Numbered from the stretch's first letter, positions 18,233 to 26,919 are shown. The stretch: 51,650 bases of DNA from an uncultured bacterium (GCA_902791985.1 CADAYD010000010.1:1-51650); one strand, 5' to 3'. Notes: generated by a model not told the origin, from the letters alone. Numbers and translations are program-made.

Positions 18233-18562
18233 TCACTCATCAAACACAATAAATCTAATCAATTTATGTATTTTTTCAAGTTTTTTTGGATTATTTTTAG
18301 CGAGGTCAATATATTTGCTGATATCTTTTAAAAGTTCTTCAGCGGATTGAATATGGTCATTTGAAAATAGTTGTTCTGTCGTAACATCAAGTGCTTTTAA
18401 AATTTTCTCCAAAGTTTCTGCTTTAACAAAACTCGAACCGACTTCTATACGGCTTAAATTTCTGGGATCAATATCAATCATTTCGGCAAGTTGTTCTTGC
18501 GTCAGATTTTTGTTTTTTCGCAGTCTTTTTAATTTTTCACCGAATGATTTTTTAAAGTCCAT
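18233..18562 (-). CDS. Xre-family transcriptional regulator
   Basis: 109 aa. The N-terminal Cro/CI helix-turn-helix (about 8-63) is canonical: LKRLRKNKNLTQEQLAEMIDIDPRNLSRIE, read across two helices, then TLEKILKALDVTTEQLF. The C-terminal 40 residues form a charged helix that could mediate dimerisation. AAAGG lies 7 nt upstream of the ATG. It stands between an exported-protein gene and a divergently transcribed acidic-protein gene at 18801; control of the latter is possible but unproven. Confidence 0.9.
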   Translation of the reverse strand: MDFKKSFGEKLKRLRKNKNLTQEQLAEMIDIDPRNLSRIEVGSSFVKAETLEKILKALDVTTEQLFSNDHIQSAEELLKDISKYIDLAKNNPKKLEKIHKLIRFIVFDE

Positions 18563-18713
18563 AACAAAACCTTTACTTTATAAATTGATTTTTTAAATAA
18601 AATCTATGTTGAATATCATAATATATTAATTTTTGTAAACCCGAAACGGCAATGTATATCTATATTTTAAGAAAATTCTATGTATAACATTAATTTTTTG
18701 CGCAATTCCAAAG

Positions 18714-18719
18714 TATAAT
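18714..18719 (+). promoter_or_regulatory. -10 box of the 18801 gene
   Basis: Perfect TATAAT with no good -35. The predicted leader of about 75 nt contains AAGTAA and TTACTT arms flanking the palindrome TGTTGCAACA (18753-18762), a possible 5'-UTR stem. Confidence 0.4.
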
Positions 18720-18800
18720 GTGTTTTTATATACATGTAAGTAATAAGTGATGTTGCAACACAAGTTACTTGAGGTACACATTAAGATAAGGAGTAAAATT

Positions 18801-19472
18801 ATGAGATTAGATGGTCCACAAAAAGTTCAACCGCAACAAAGATTGCAAATTCGTGAAGGAATGACTGTTGAAGATGTCAGGAAAAACGGTTCTGATGGAC
18901 AAAAACTTGCTGCAAGTTTGTTCGATACATATGCAGAGGGTAAAAAAGATGCTAATGGTAATTATATTTTGAAAGACGGAATATTTAACAAAAGTGAAGC
19001 AGAGTATTTTAATCGATTTAATTTTACCGTAAAAGATGGTTCATTTACCATGTATGACAGAGAATCGGGACACGTTACCGAAATCAAATACAGCAATATT
19101 GACGATTTGAAAGAAGTATTGAATGCAAGTGTCAATGAGCCGACTTGTATAAGTAAATTTAGCAAAAATGGTGAACAAAAATTGTATTTTGGTTCTGTTG
19201 GTTTAACAGACGGAAAAACAACTATTGATTTAACTAACAGAACAGTAGATGTTAATGGTGCCACTCACGGGAGCATTTATACCAACGGCGACAAAACAAC
19301 TGTAAAAAATTCTAACCTTGAACTAATATCAAGCAGTGCAAAAGAACTTGATATACAAAATGTAAAAAATGAAGGATTAATTTGGGATAGCAAAACGGGA
19401 GTAGATATTAGTAAAAATACTAAACTCAATGTTGATAACAATTCCAAAGTTGATATTGAACGAAAAGATTAA
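18801..19472 (+). CDS. Hypothetical protein with EF-hand-like segment and beta-rich C-terminus
   Basis: 223 aa from ATG 18801, chosen because AAGGAG lies 7 nt upstream; an in-frame ATG at 18750 would put that site inside the gene. The N-terminal half contains a Ca-binding-like stretch, DTYAEGKKDANGNYILKDG then FNKSEAEYF, resembling an EF-hand with an insertion. The C-terminal half is a run of short Thr/Asn/Asp-rich strands, compatible with a beta-helix or similar. There is no signal peptide. The Ca-binding idea is only pattern-based. A strong terminator follows. Confidence 0.8.
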   Translation: MRLDGPQKVQPQQRLQIREGMTVEDVRKNGSDGQKLAASLFDTYAEGKKDANGNYILKDGIFNKSEAEYFNRFNFTVKDGSFTMYDRESGHVTEIKYSNIDDLKEVLNASVNEPTCISKFSKNGEQKLYFGSVGLTDGKTTIDLTNRTVDVNGATHGSIYTNGDKTTVKNSNLELISSSAKELDIQNVKNEGLIWDSKTGVDISKNTKLNVDNNSKVDIERKD

Positions 19473-19484
19473 GAATTGAAAGAA

Positions 19485-19510
19485 ATAAGGCGGGTAGTAC
19501 CCGCCTTATT
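19485..19510. terminator. Bidirectional terminator
   Basis: AATAAGGCGGGT pairs with ACCCGCCTTATT around AGT. It lies between the convergent genes at 18801-19472 and 19518-19940. Confidence 0.85.
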
Positions 19511-19517
19511 ATTTACA

Positions 19518-19940
19518 TTATTTATTATTTAGATTATCAATTTCTGCATTGAGTTCTTTTATTTGCACTTCAAGTTTAGTACGCTCATCAACAACTGAAG
19601 AAAAAGCTTTTTCAAGTGTTTTGACTTTAGCTTCCAAAACCCCGACTTTCGATGCGTTTGAATCCGATGATACGGCTGTTTTTTCAAGTTCACGCTTATA
19701 TGCTTTAACTTTATCTTGCTGAACACTCAGAAATAGTGAAATTACCCCTGCTCCGGAGAATAATCCTGCAAATAATACTAATATTGTGTAGAAAGGCAAG
19801 CCAAACTCTTTTGATAAATCTGCGGTGTATGTGCTCCCTCTTAACAAATTAACACTGACAGTACCGGTTGTATTAATTAATACTATATAAATTACCGCAC
19901 ATAATACTACTATACTTAAGAAAAAGAATAATTTTTTCAT
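19518..19940 (-). CDS. LapA-domain-like membrane protein with coiled coil
   Basis: 140 aa. Two N-terminal membrane segments (about 4-24 and 47-72) are separated by a short NTTGTVSVNLL loop, then a coiled coil (about 75-138: EAKVKTLEKAFSSVVDERTKLEVQ). This order, with the first loop containing the short conserved Asn/Val strand, matches the LapA (DUF1049) domain of proteins linked to lipopolysaccharide assembly. The identity is suggestive rather than certain. The start has AGGAG about 10 nt upstream. Confidence 0.7.
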   Translation of the reverse strand: MKKLFFFLSIVVLCAVIYIVLINTTGTVSVNLLRGSTYTADLSKEFGLPFYTILVLFAGLFSGAGVISLFLSVQQDKVKAYKRELEKTAVSSDSNASKVGVLEAKVKTLEKAFSSVVDERTKLEVQIKELNAEIDNLNNK

Positions 19941-20000
19941 TTTATGCTCTCCTGCTTATTAGCCTTATAATGCCAATCTTCTTGTGGCCACGATGCCAAC

Positions 20001-20918
20001 CTATGGTTTTCTGTTTCTGAAATATTTTAAAACCTTAGAAAGTTTTTCATCCGGTTCAATCTCTAATTCTATTATAGTTGACGAAAACGGTTTTGCAAAC
20101 TTTAAATAAAAAGATTGTAAAACTTGTTCTTGCGTTTTAACTTTGCCCTCGCCTGCACCGTAAAGAGTATCATTATAAACGGGGTGGTTTTTATAACTTG
20201 TATGAACTCTTATTTGATGAGTTCTGCCCGTTACAAGTTCAAGCTCTACATAAGTCGCTTCGTTTCCGAAATGCTCTAACACTTTGAGTTTAGTTAGGCT
20301 TGGTCGCCCATCGGAGCGAACTGCCATTTTCTTTGGATTAAGATTATTTCTGCCGATTGGTTCTGATATTATATCGTTTTCGTTCGGGTAAAATCCTTTT
20401 AAGACTGCGTGATATTTTTTTGTTAAATGATGCTCTTTAATGAGGTTTGCAAGGTATTCGTGGGTTTTGTTGTTCTTTGCTATCATCAAAAGCCCCGAAG
20501 TGTTTCTGTCAAGACGATGAACTATCCCTCTTCGAAACTCCCCGTTTGTATCGGACAAATTGTCCCCGTATTTATGCAAAAGCGCATTAACTAAAGTATT
20601 TTTTGTTTCAATAAAGGTCGGATGAGTGAGCATTCCTGACGGTTTATTTATAACCGCCATATTTTCATCTTCCCAAACGACTTCTAAAGGAATATCCTGC
20701 GTCTCAAGTTCAATAATTTTTTCGGGGGTAAGGTTTTCAAATTCTACCCTGTCATCAATTCTCAACGAATACGAAGGCTTTCTGGTTTCTCCGTTTACCA
20801 AAACCTTTCCGTCTTTTATTGCAGACTGAATTTTTGAACGTGAAATCCCGTCGTAGAGCTGGGATAAAAACACGTCAAGCCTTGTATCTATTGAATTTTC
20901 GTCAACAATTAATAGCAT
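20001..20918 (-). CDS. rluD: RluA/RluD-family ribosomal RNA pseudouridine synthase
   Basis: 305 aa. An N-terminal S4 RNA-binding domain (about 13-75) is followed by the catalytic domain with GIVHRLDRNTSGLLM (about residue 130-145; the Asp of HRLD is the nucleophile) and the C-terminal RTHQIRVH motif. It converts uridines of 23S rRNA to pseudouridine; the lspA-rluD order seen here is common in bacteria. It starts 37 bases after the lspA stop on the same strand, so it probably shares that operon. The exact target (RluD versus a relative) is inferred. Confidence 0.92.
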   Translation of the reverse strand: MLLIVDENSIDTRLDVFLSQLYDGISRSKIQSAIKDGKVLVNGETRKPSYSLRIDDRVEFENLTPEKIIELETQDIPLEVVWEDENMAVINKPSGMLTHPTFIETKNTLVNALLHKYGDNLSDTNGEFRRGIVHRLDRNTSGLLMIAKNNKTHEYLANLIKEHHLTKKYHAVLKGFYPNENDIISEPIGRNNLNPKKMAVRSDGRPSLTKLKVLEHFGNEATYVELELVTGRTHQIRVHTSYKNHPVYNDTLYGAGEGKVKTQEQVLQSFYLKFAKPFSSTIIELEIEPDEKLSKVLKYFRNRKP

Positions 20919-20955
20919 AATTTCAAAATTAGTATGCGATGTTTCGCACCGTTTA

Positions 20956-21414
20956 TTATCTTTTATAAATCAGCAACATCCCAATTAAAGCTATAACACC
21001 TATTGTTATGAGCACATCTGCAACATTGAATACCGGAAAGTTTATAAAATTCAGATGAATATAATCACGAACATAGCCAAGAACTATTCTTTCGTGACAA
21101 TTTGCCATAATCCCCGCCGTCAAAAGTCCGATAAATGAAACCGAAATCATATGAATACTTCTGTTATGATGAACATATCCCCACAACAAAGTCGTTGCAA
21201 CAATAGCGATTATTATTAAAAATTCTCTTGCATTTTGCATTATGCTGAAGGCAGCCCCGCTATTTTTGAGATAAGTAAGACTAAAAACTGCGTTCGAATA
21301 ATGATGACCTGAAGTAACATTATCAACGATTAATTTTGATGAAAACAGTGCCAAAAATATCCAAAATATAAAACTACCAATTAAAAATAAGTATTTCCCG
21401 ATAGATTCTTTCAT
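20956..21414 (-). CDS. lspA: Lipoprotein signal peptidase (signal peptidase II), divergent
   Basis: 152 aa with four predicted membrane helices. The LspA features are NSGAAFS, GYVRDYIHL (first catalytic Asp) and FPVFNVADVLI (second catalytic Asp). The usual GNxxDR box reads ANCHERI, so the conserved Asp before Arg is Glu and the Gly is replaced. The enzyme cleaves signal peptides of diacylated prolipoproteins. Its ATG overlaps the stop of the upstream exported-protein gene by one base (TAATG), indicating translational coupling. Confidence 0.9.
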   Translation of the reverse strand: MKESIGKYLFLIGSFIFWIFLALFSSKLIVDNVTSGHHYSNAVFSLTYLKNSGAAFSIMQNAREFLIIIAIVATTLLWGYVHHNRSIHMISVSFIGLLTAGIMANCHERIVLGYVRDYIHLNFINFPVFNVADVLITIGVIALIGMLLIYKR

Positions 21415-22313
21415 TATTTTTTACCCTCTAGTATTATAAAATTATTTTTAGGAACAATATTAATCCTTTTCATTAGACAGGCAATTCCTGCCATATAAAC
21501 TTTAGGAATATTATTTGCATCTGCTTTTGTTTTTGATATTGCAAGAGATGCAACCGCATATTCATTAATATTATCTGTATTTGCCTTAATATATCTTTCT
21601 AAAATCCCGCTTTTAGGCATGGTTCTTAGTGGTCCGTTTGGAATTTGGGACGGATATACAACGGGGTCATGTTCTATTGAGCCGATAATTACTGAATTTT
21701 CATCTTTGTCAGTTTTAACCGTTACGGTATAAGTTTCTCCGGCTCCGACTTGATTAGGGACAATAAGTTCTATATTCATAAATCGCGCATCTCCATATAG
21801 GAGTGCTGATTCATCCGTAAGCATTTGTTCGCCTGAGATGAGCCACTTGCCGTTTATTTTAACAATTTGATAGATACTGGAAGATTTAGCATGAATTTCT
21901 CCTGTAATAGCAAGCGAATCCATCTTGTCATACACTGTTCCTACCGCTGTTTCGGTAATACTTACGTTTGCATTATTCCCGTTTATATCAATTGAAGTAA
22001 TTTTTGCATTGTATGTCAAATCTTTGCATTGATCCCAAGTTTCTTCGACTGTTTTAAAATAAGGCTCAAGTTTATAGCCGTCGCTATTGATGTAATTATC
22101 TGAATACAAAGATTTTAACCCTGAAAGGTCATGTTTATTGGCAAATTCGGTATGCAGGCTAAAAAGCTGCTTAATTTCTTTAATTTCTGATTTATTGAGT
22201 TTATTTTGTTCGTTTCTGTAACTCCCCGTTGAAATTAATGATGCTTGTGCCGAAATATTTGAGCAACTAAATGTTAATAAAGCCAAAATTGTAAATAATA
22301 AAACTTTTTTCAT
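21414..22313 (-). CDS. Exported protein with NTF2-like domain, coupled to lspA
   Basis: 299 aa. A signal peptide (MKKVLLFTILALLTFSCS) is followed by ISAQA, giving either signal-peptidase-I cleavage or, less likely, lipidation at Cys 17 because the lipobox is poor. Residues about 45-165 look like a SnoaL/NTF2-like fold (LFSLHTEFANKHDLSGLKSLYSD; KINGKWLISGEQ). The C-terminal half is beta-rich, with NQVGAGETYTVTVKT. No enzyme motif seen. It is the first gene of an operon with lspA and rluD and has an extended -10 box 7 nt before the ATG. Confidence 0.8.
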   Translation of the reverse strand: MKKVLLFTILALLTFSCSNISAQASLISTGSYRNEQNKLNKSEIKEIKQLFSLHTEFANKHDLSGLKSLYSDNYINSDGYKLEPYFKTVEETWDQCKDLTYNAKITSIDINGNNANVSITETAVGTVYDKMDSLAITGEIHAKSSSIYQIVKINGKWLISGEQMLTDESALLYGDARFMNIELIVPNQVGAGETYTVTVKTDKDENSVIIGSIEHDPVVYPSQIPNGPLRTMPKSGILERYIKANTDNINEYAVASLAISKTKADANNIPKVYMAGIACLMKRINIVPKNNFIILEGKK

Positions 22314-22320
22314 AATGTGA

Positions 22321-22329
22321 ATTATAGCA
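22321..22329 (-). promoter_or_regulatory. Extended -10 of the exported protein-lspA-rluD operon, leaderless
   Basis: TGCTATAAT on the minus strand, a full consensus extended -10, with 7 nt to the ATG at 22313. Confidence 0.6.
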
Positions 22330-22383
22330 TAAATTTTTAATAAATAATATATGTGACATTTTTGCCTGCTATTAATATATCTG

Positions 22384-22392
22384 TGCTAAGAT
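22384..22392 (+). promoter_or_regulatory. Extended -10 of the yjbR-like gene, leaderless
   Basis: TGCTAAGAT, with 6 nt to the ATG at 22399. Confidence 0.45.
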
Positions 22393-22398
22393 TTTGTT

Positions 22399-23046
22399 AT
22401 GAAAAAAAGAGCGAATATCCAAAAGTTAAAAACATTCGGGTTTAAAAAAAATGGGGATAAATATTCATATTCTTTGGATATTATGAATAATGAATTTACT
22501 CTTAACATTGATATAATTGATGAAAGTGAAATTAAAACCGAGTTAATCGAGAAAGCTTTTAATGAGCCATATACTCTGCATCTTGTTGAAGATGCGCAAG
22601 GAACTTTTGTTGGGCAAGTTAGAAAAGAATACGAAAAAATCTTATATGAAATAAAAGAAAAGTGTTTTGATATCAATGTTTTTGAATGGGAATACAGTTA
22701 CGAAATTCTTGATTATGCAAAAGAAAAATATGGTTCGCCGGCAGAATATTTATGGCCAAAATTCCCGCGTAATGCTGTTTGCAGACGACAGGATAGTCAA
22801 AAATGGTATTTTGCAATATTATCTGTACAAGGAAGCAAACTCGGGTTGCCGACCGATGAAATCATTGAAGTTATTGATTTGCGCGCACCGGTTGAGGATG
22901 TTCCCAATTTGTTAAATCAGCCAAATATTTATCCCGCCTATCACATGAATAAAAAACATTGGATAACAATAATACTTGACGGCTCAATGCCGATAAATGA
23001 AATTTACATGTTAATTGATAAAAGTTTTTTGCTTGCGAAAAAATAA
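22399..23046 (+). CDS. MmcQ/YjbR-family protein
   Basis: 215 aa. The C-terminal half (about 100-215) carries the YjbR pattern: GSPAEYLWPKFPRNAVCRR, KWYFAILSV, then YPAYHMNKKHWITIILDG and a final helix. The N-terminal 100 residues match the longer form of the family. The fold is CyaY-like and often called DNA-binding, but the biological role is not established. The gene stands alone, with a leaderless promoter. The 180 bases after it contain no convincing gene. Confidence 0.88.
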   Translation: MKKRANIQKLKTFGFKKNGDKYSYSLDIMNNEFTLNIDIIDESEIKTELIEKAFNEPYTLHLVEDAQGTFVGQVRKEYEKILYEIKEKCFDINVFEWEYSYEILDYAKEKYGSPAEYLWPKFPRNAVCRRQDSQKWYFAILSVQGSKLGLPTDEIIEVIDLRAPVEDVPNLLNQPNIYPAYHMNKKHWITIILDGSMPINEIYMLIDKSFLLAKK

Positions 23047-23192
23047 AAAATATTATTTGATATGTATTTTGTCGATATTACTGTTAATAAAAACTACTAT
23101 ACAAATTGACATCAGTTCATTAGCTGTGAAAAATAGTAAAAATCGGTACACTCATTTAACAATGGAAATGGATAATTCTCCCCCTAATCAAC

Positions 23193-23221
23193 TTGCTTTT
23201 TCTGTTGAAAATCTGTAATAT
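23193..23221 (+). promoter_or_regulatory. Promoter of the 23228 gene, leaderless
   Basis: TTGCTT (23193-23198), 17-bp spacer, TAATAT (23216-23221), then 6 nt to the ATG. Confidence 0.4.
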
Positions 23222-23227
23222 ATCAAT

Positions 23228-23959
23228 ATGAGTCTACATGTTGACAAAATCAGCGGAATAAGACCTGTAGGGAATCTGGATTTATATAAGGTTCGTGAAG
23301 TATTAGCCTCAAGCCAAATTTCGTCTGATCAAAAAATTAAATTTATTCGTCATAATCACGCTGAAATTTCGCATCTTGTAGAAGAAAAAATTTCAAGCGA
23401 TGATTTTAAAATTATTATGGATAATCGCCCGTTAGAACTGTTTAAACCGTTTAAGAATTCTTATACAAAAGCTGGTGATAAAAAATTACTTGCCATAGCA
23501 CTCGGAATAAAGCCCAATGAAGTTGATAACTATATAAAAAATGTTAATCTTCAGGTTCGTAGTATGCAGGATTTGAACGTAATGGGGTTGTCTAAAGACA
23601 ATTATAAAGAAGTTAAAACATACGTATTCAGACATGGAACAAAAGAACAACTTATAAATTTTTTTGATTATGAATTATCGCATGCAAAAAATGTTTTGAA
23701 GATGTTATATCATACTCTTGAATATAATTCAGGCGGAGTTGCGGATTACTTTATAAGACCTATTCACAGATTGGATAATGGTACGATGTTAGGCATTTAT
23801 AACGTTATTGATAAAAATCTTAAGTCCAGCCGCAGTGCAGGAAAAATATCTGATGTACAGGCTCAAGAAACTGCAGAGTGGGCACTTGCAAGAATTTATC
23901 AAATTCAGAATAATCAAAGTTTTCATAACGCTATAAAATTGCGCAAAGAATTATCATGA
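23228..23959 (+). CDS. Lineage-specific hypothetical protein
   Basis: 243 aa, soluble and helical, starting MSLHVDKISGIRPVG. It is charged throughout with no signal peptide, membrane span or known catalytic motif. I see no internal repeat. It stands alone; the 244 bases after it hold no gene. Function unknown. Confidence 0.75.
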   Translation: MSLHVDKISGIRPVGNLDLYKVREVLASSQISSDQKIKFIRHNHAEISHLVEEKISSDDFKIIMDNRPLELFKPFKNSYTKAGDKKLLAIALGIKPNEVDNYIKNVNLQVRSMQDLNVMGLSKDNYKEVKTYVFRHGTKEQLINFFDYELSHAKNVLKMLYHTLEYNSGGVADYFIRPIHRLDNGTMLGIYNVIDKNLKSSRSAGKISDVQAQETAEWALARIYQIQNNQSFHNAIKLRKELS

Positions 23960-24168
23960 AAAATATTAGAATTTAATTCCCAATTTTCTCATATTAGATA
24001 TTAATTCTTTTACCTCATTAAAAATTAAAAGCCTTACAAAAACCATTTTTTCAGAAATTTTTGCTATATTCCTAAATTTATAATAATTGCATATCTTGGA
24101 AAAGATAATAATAAGAGGCGCAGAGACTTTCATATTCTTATTTACAAATCTTAATATCCGGCAATCTT

Positions 24169-24197
24169 TTGCGATTTTGGCAATAAAATTATATAAT
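24169..24197 (+). promoter_or_regulatory. Promoter of the malG-like gene, leaderless
   Basis: TTGCGA (24169-24174), exactly 17 bp, TATAAT (24192-24197), then 6 nt to the ATG at 24204. No Shine-Dalgarno. Confidence 0.6.
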
Positions 24198-24203
24198 CAA
24201 AAT

Positions 24204-25046
24204 ATGAAATTAAACTTAAAGAATATTCCAACTCATATAATTTTAATCACAGTGTCGCTTTTGTCTATATTTCCTTTTATTTGGCTTTTATCGACATCGC
24301 TAAAAGGCGCAGGCGAAAACATTTTTGCTTATCCGCCGACAATTATTCCGCAGGATTTTACTTGGGATAACTATGTCGGAGTTTGGCATAGAGTTGATTT
24401 GATGAGGTATTTTATTAACTCCATGATTGTTGCTGGGGCTACGGTCATTTTAAATCTCATTTTATCTTCGCTTGCTGCATATCCTCTTGCAAGGATGGAA
24501 TTTAAGGGAAAGAAAATAACATTTTTTGCGATTTTAGCTACGATTATGATTCCGTTTCAGGCGATAATGCTTCCTGTATATCTGATAACGTTAAAGCTGC
24601 ATCTTGTAGATAGCGTCAATGAAACTATGGGGTTTATAGGTCTTGTTATGCCGTTTGCGGTCAGTGCATTTGGTATTTTTTTAATGCGACAGGCATTTTT
24701 GGCTATTCCGAGAGAGATGGAAGAGGCCGCAATTGTTGATGGCTGCAGTGTATTTCAAGTGTTTTGGAGGGTTCTTATACCTATGGTAAAGCCATCTCTG
24801 GCGGTTTTAGCGATATTCACATTCATAGGTTCATGGGGCGAATTTCTTTGGCCGAGCATTGTTTTAACAAAAGAATCTATGTTTACGCTGCCGGTCGGGG
24901 TAAATAATTTACAGGGCATGTTCTCTTCAAACTGGCGTTTTATTGCAGCCGGCTCAATAATTTCTACTATTCCGATTATAATATTTTTCCTTGCAATGCA
25001 AAAATACTTTATCTCCGGTGAAAATGAAGGTGCAGTAAAAGGATAA
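24204..25046 (+). CDS. Carbohydrate ABC transporter permease (MalG/UgpE type), orphan
   Basis: 280 aa from ATG 24204, the normal length of MalG-type permeases; an upstream in-frame start at 24087 adds 39 residues and is less likely because the promoter overlaps it. Six membrane helices are visible, and the EAA loop that docks the ATPase reads EMEEAAIVDGCSVFQVFWRVLIPMVKP over two short stretches. It should be one half of the membrane channel of a sugar importer. No second permease, binding protein or ATPase is adjacent. Its stop abuts the aroE stop (no intergenic base), and no terminator is seen between these convergent genes. Confidence 0.92.
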   Translation: MKLNLKNIPTHIILITVSLLSIFPFIWLLSTSLKGAGENIFAYPPTIIPQDFTWDNYVGVWHRVDLMRYFINSMIVAGATVILNLILSSLAAYPLARMEFKGKKITFFAILATIMIPFQAIMLPVYLITLKLHLVDSVNETMGFIGLVMPFAVSAFGIFLMRQAFLAIPREMEEAAIVDGCSVFQVFWRVLIPMVKPSLAVLAIFTFIGSWGEFLWPSIVLTKESMFTLPVGVNNLQGMFSSNWRFIAAGSIISTIPIIIFFLAMQKYFISGENEGAVKG

Positions 25047-26282
25047 TTACAAATTTTCCAATAATGAAATTTTCATATCTTTAAAATCCGGAACTCTGCC
25101 TGTCCAAATTCTTTCGGCCTCAAGTGCTTGCCACACAAGCATGTCGACGCCGTTTACATATCTGTAATTAAGTTTTTCTGCCAATCTTATTAAATTTGTC
25201 TTTTTAGGGTTATAAACTACATCATAAATTAGTGCATCATTTGGCAAAGTTCGCATTTCGTCTTCTTCTATAGGGGTATAACCTACAGCAGGACCACTCA
25301 TCCCAATTGGAGTTGCATTTACGACTATATTTACACCGGATAAATCTTTAAACTGGTCAATTTGATAAGAATTAAAAGTTATATTCGGGAAAGTTTTTCT
25401 TAAATAATCAATAAGCTCAAGACTGTTTGCAATATTTCTTGTATAAATTTTGAATTCTTTAACCTGTTTTTGTGCAAGTGCAGTAATTGCTGCTCTTGCA
25501 GCACCTCCGGTACCAAGAATGGCTACAATTTTATTGTACAGAGGGAAATCCTGAGGTATGGCTTTTATAAATCCGATTGCATCTGTATTATACCCGCGCA
25601 AAGCATTTGTGTTTGGATCTATTAAAACCGTATTTATGGCATTTACAATGTTTGCTGAGGAGTCAATTTCATCTAAGAAAAGACTAACAGGTAATTTTAA
25701 AGGAATAGTAACATTAAAGCCGCTATAATTGTTACTTCTTAAATATTTTATTCTGTCTGACAGTTCATCAGGCGGAGTAGGTAAAATTTCGTAAGTTGCT
25801 TTAATTCCGAGACTTTTAAATCCTGCAAGATGTATATATTCTGACATAGAGTGCTCAAGAGGATACCCGATAAGCGCAAACTTTTTAACTGTTTGTTCAG
25901 GTATTTTAGTTTGATATTGTACAGTTGAATTTGTCGGTGCGGGAGTGGGGGCTGTATATATATCAGCACTTTCAGGCATTGGTGCCGGAGTCATAAAAGA
26001 TTGAGGAGCAGAAAATTGCGAATTGTAATTATTTGTAATTTGTTGCTCATATGAATTTTGAGAGTATGTTGTTTGCCATGACGTTTGAGGCTCAGGAATA
26101 GGTGCTTGTGTTGGCTGAGAATAAGAATCGTAATTTGATGAAGATGCGCTGGTTGCTGCATTTTGGGTTTGACTTAGTGCTGCAAAGCCTGTTTTCTTGG
26201 GTTCTGAGTTATTTTCTTGTTGGGCAAGCTTTGCTGCCTTCATTGCCTTATATCGTTCTAATAATTCTTTGCTAATTGCCAT
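25047..26282 (-). CDS. aroE: Shikimate dehydrogenase with long disordered N-terminal extension
   Basis: Residues about 131-411 form AroE, which reduces 3-dehydroshikimate with NADPH. Visible are ALIGYPLEHSMSEYIH (substrate site), NVTIPLK (catalytic Lys), NTDAIGF (catalytic Asp) and GTGGAARAA (NADP loop). The first 130 residues are not part of the family: a helical start (MAISKELLERYKAMKAAKLAQQ) and a Gln/Ser/Pro/Tyr/Thr-rich stretch that should be disordered. The reading frame is open throughout and AAGGA precedes the ATG, so the extension appears real. Its role is unknown. There is no aro operon nearby. Confidence 0.93.
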   Translation of the reverse strand: MAISKELLERYKAMKAAKLAQQENNSEPKKTGFAALSQTQNAATSASSSNYDSYSQPTQAPIPEPQTSWQTTYSQNSYEQQITNNYNSQFSAPQSFMTPAPMPESADIYTAPTPAPTNSTVQYQTKIPEQTVKKFALIGYPLEHSMSEYIHLAGFKSLGIKATYEILPTPPDELSDRIKYLRSNNYSGFNVTIPLKLPVSLFLDEIDSSANIVNAINTVLIDPNTNALRGYNTDAIGFIKAIPQDFPLYNKIVAILGTGGAARAAITALAQKQVKEFKIYTRNIANSLELIDYLRKTFPNITFNSYQIDQFKDLSGVNIVVNATPIGMSGPAVGYTPIEEDEMRTLPNDALIYDVVYNPKKTNLIRLAEKLNYRYVNGVDMLVWQALEAERIWTGRVPDFKDMKISLLENL

Positions 26283-26352
26283 AATTTTAATCCTTTTCAG
26301 GGCTAATTTTATAACAAATTTAATCTTTTTCCATCAACCGTTTGTTGTAGGA

Positions 26353-26877
26353 TTATTTCATAATTGTTCTTGTCATAACAATATTGCCGTTTTCGTCATA
26401 ACATTTTTCCCTGACCCAATGTGCTAAAAGTTCTCCAAAAGGAGAAAAAATAAATGTTTCATCTTTTGATACTCTTAAACTCATATTAACCAGTTCTCCG
26501 TCAGGACTGTATTTATAACTGCTGTATGGAAATTCTAATGAGGTGCGTATTTCAAAATTTATAAATGAGCCGTCTTTGTCGTAATAAAAAACGTGTTTAA
26601 GATTGCTTTTGTAATTTACCGCATAACTTCCGTCAGAGAACAGAGCCAAAATTCTGTCATTGAGATTTGTTTGTCCTTTTAACAGTGCGGAATAATTTTC
26701 ATTATGTTTTGGATCTACAAAATTGTTTTGAGTTAATAAATAGTCTGCGGCAGCGGGTCTGTTATTTTGAAGTTCAATTTTGGCATCTTCAACACTATAC
26801 TTAACTTCTCCGGTCAGCACTTGAGCTCCAGCAGGCAGAATTATTGAAACCATTAAAAGCAAGAATAATTTTTTCAT
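26353..26877 (-). CDS. Exported hypothetical protein
   Basis: 174 aa from the ATG at 26877, which starts a clean signal peptide (MKKLFLLLMVSIILPAGAQ, cleavage near GAQ) and lies 6 nt from a TATAAT box; a longer start at 26904 would include the promoter. The mature protein has repeated Tyr/Asp/Gly stretches (FYYDKDGSFINFEIR, YKYSPDGELVNMSLR, IFSPFGELLAHWVR) reminiscent of YD-type or beta-propeller repeats. No family call. It stands between aroE and ispG on the same strand. Confidence 0.78.
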   Translation of the reverse strand: MKKLFLLLMVSIILPAGAQVLTGEVKYSVEDAKIELQNNRPAAADYLLTQNNFVDPKHNENYSALLKGQTNLNDRILALFSDGSYAVNYKSNLKHVFYYDKDGSFINFEIRTSLEFPYSSYKYSPDGELVNMSLRVSKDETFIFSPFGELLAHWVREKCYDENGNIVMTRTIMK

Positions 26878-26883
26878 ATATTT

Positions 26884-26911
26884 ATTATAATAAAACCTAA
26901 ACAAATGTCAT
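26884..26911 (-). promoter_or_regulatory. Promoter of the 26353-26877 gene, leaderless
   Basis: On the minus strand: ATGACA (26911-26906), 16-bp spacer, TATAAT (26889-26884), 6 nt, ATG. A near-consensus promoter. Confidence 0.6.
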
Positions 26912-26919
26912 TAGGCTTA

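Noticed and set aside
23015-23218. 67-aa frame between the yjbR-like gene and the 23228 gene
   Set aside because: It overlaps the yjbR-like stop region and the promoter of the next gene, has no ribosome site, and is composition-driven.
24087-24203. Longer start for the MalG-like permease
   Set aside because: The added 39 residues contain the promoter (TTGCGA and TATAAT) and do not resemble the family; ATG 24204 gives the usual length.
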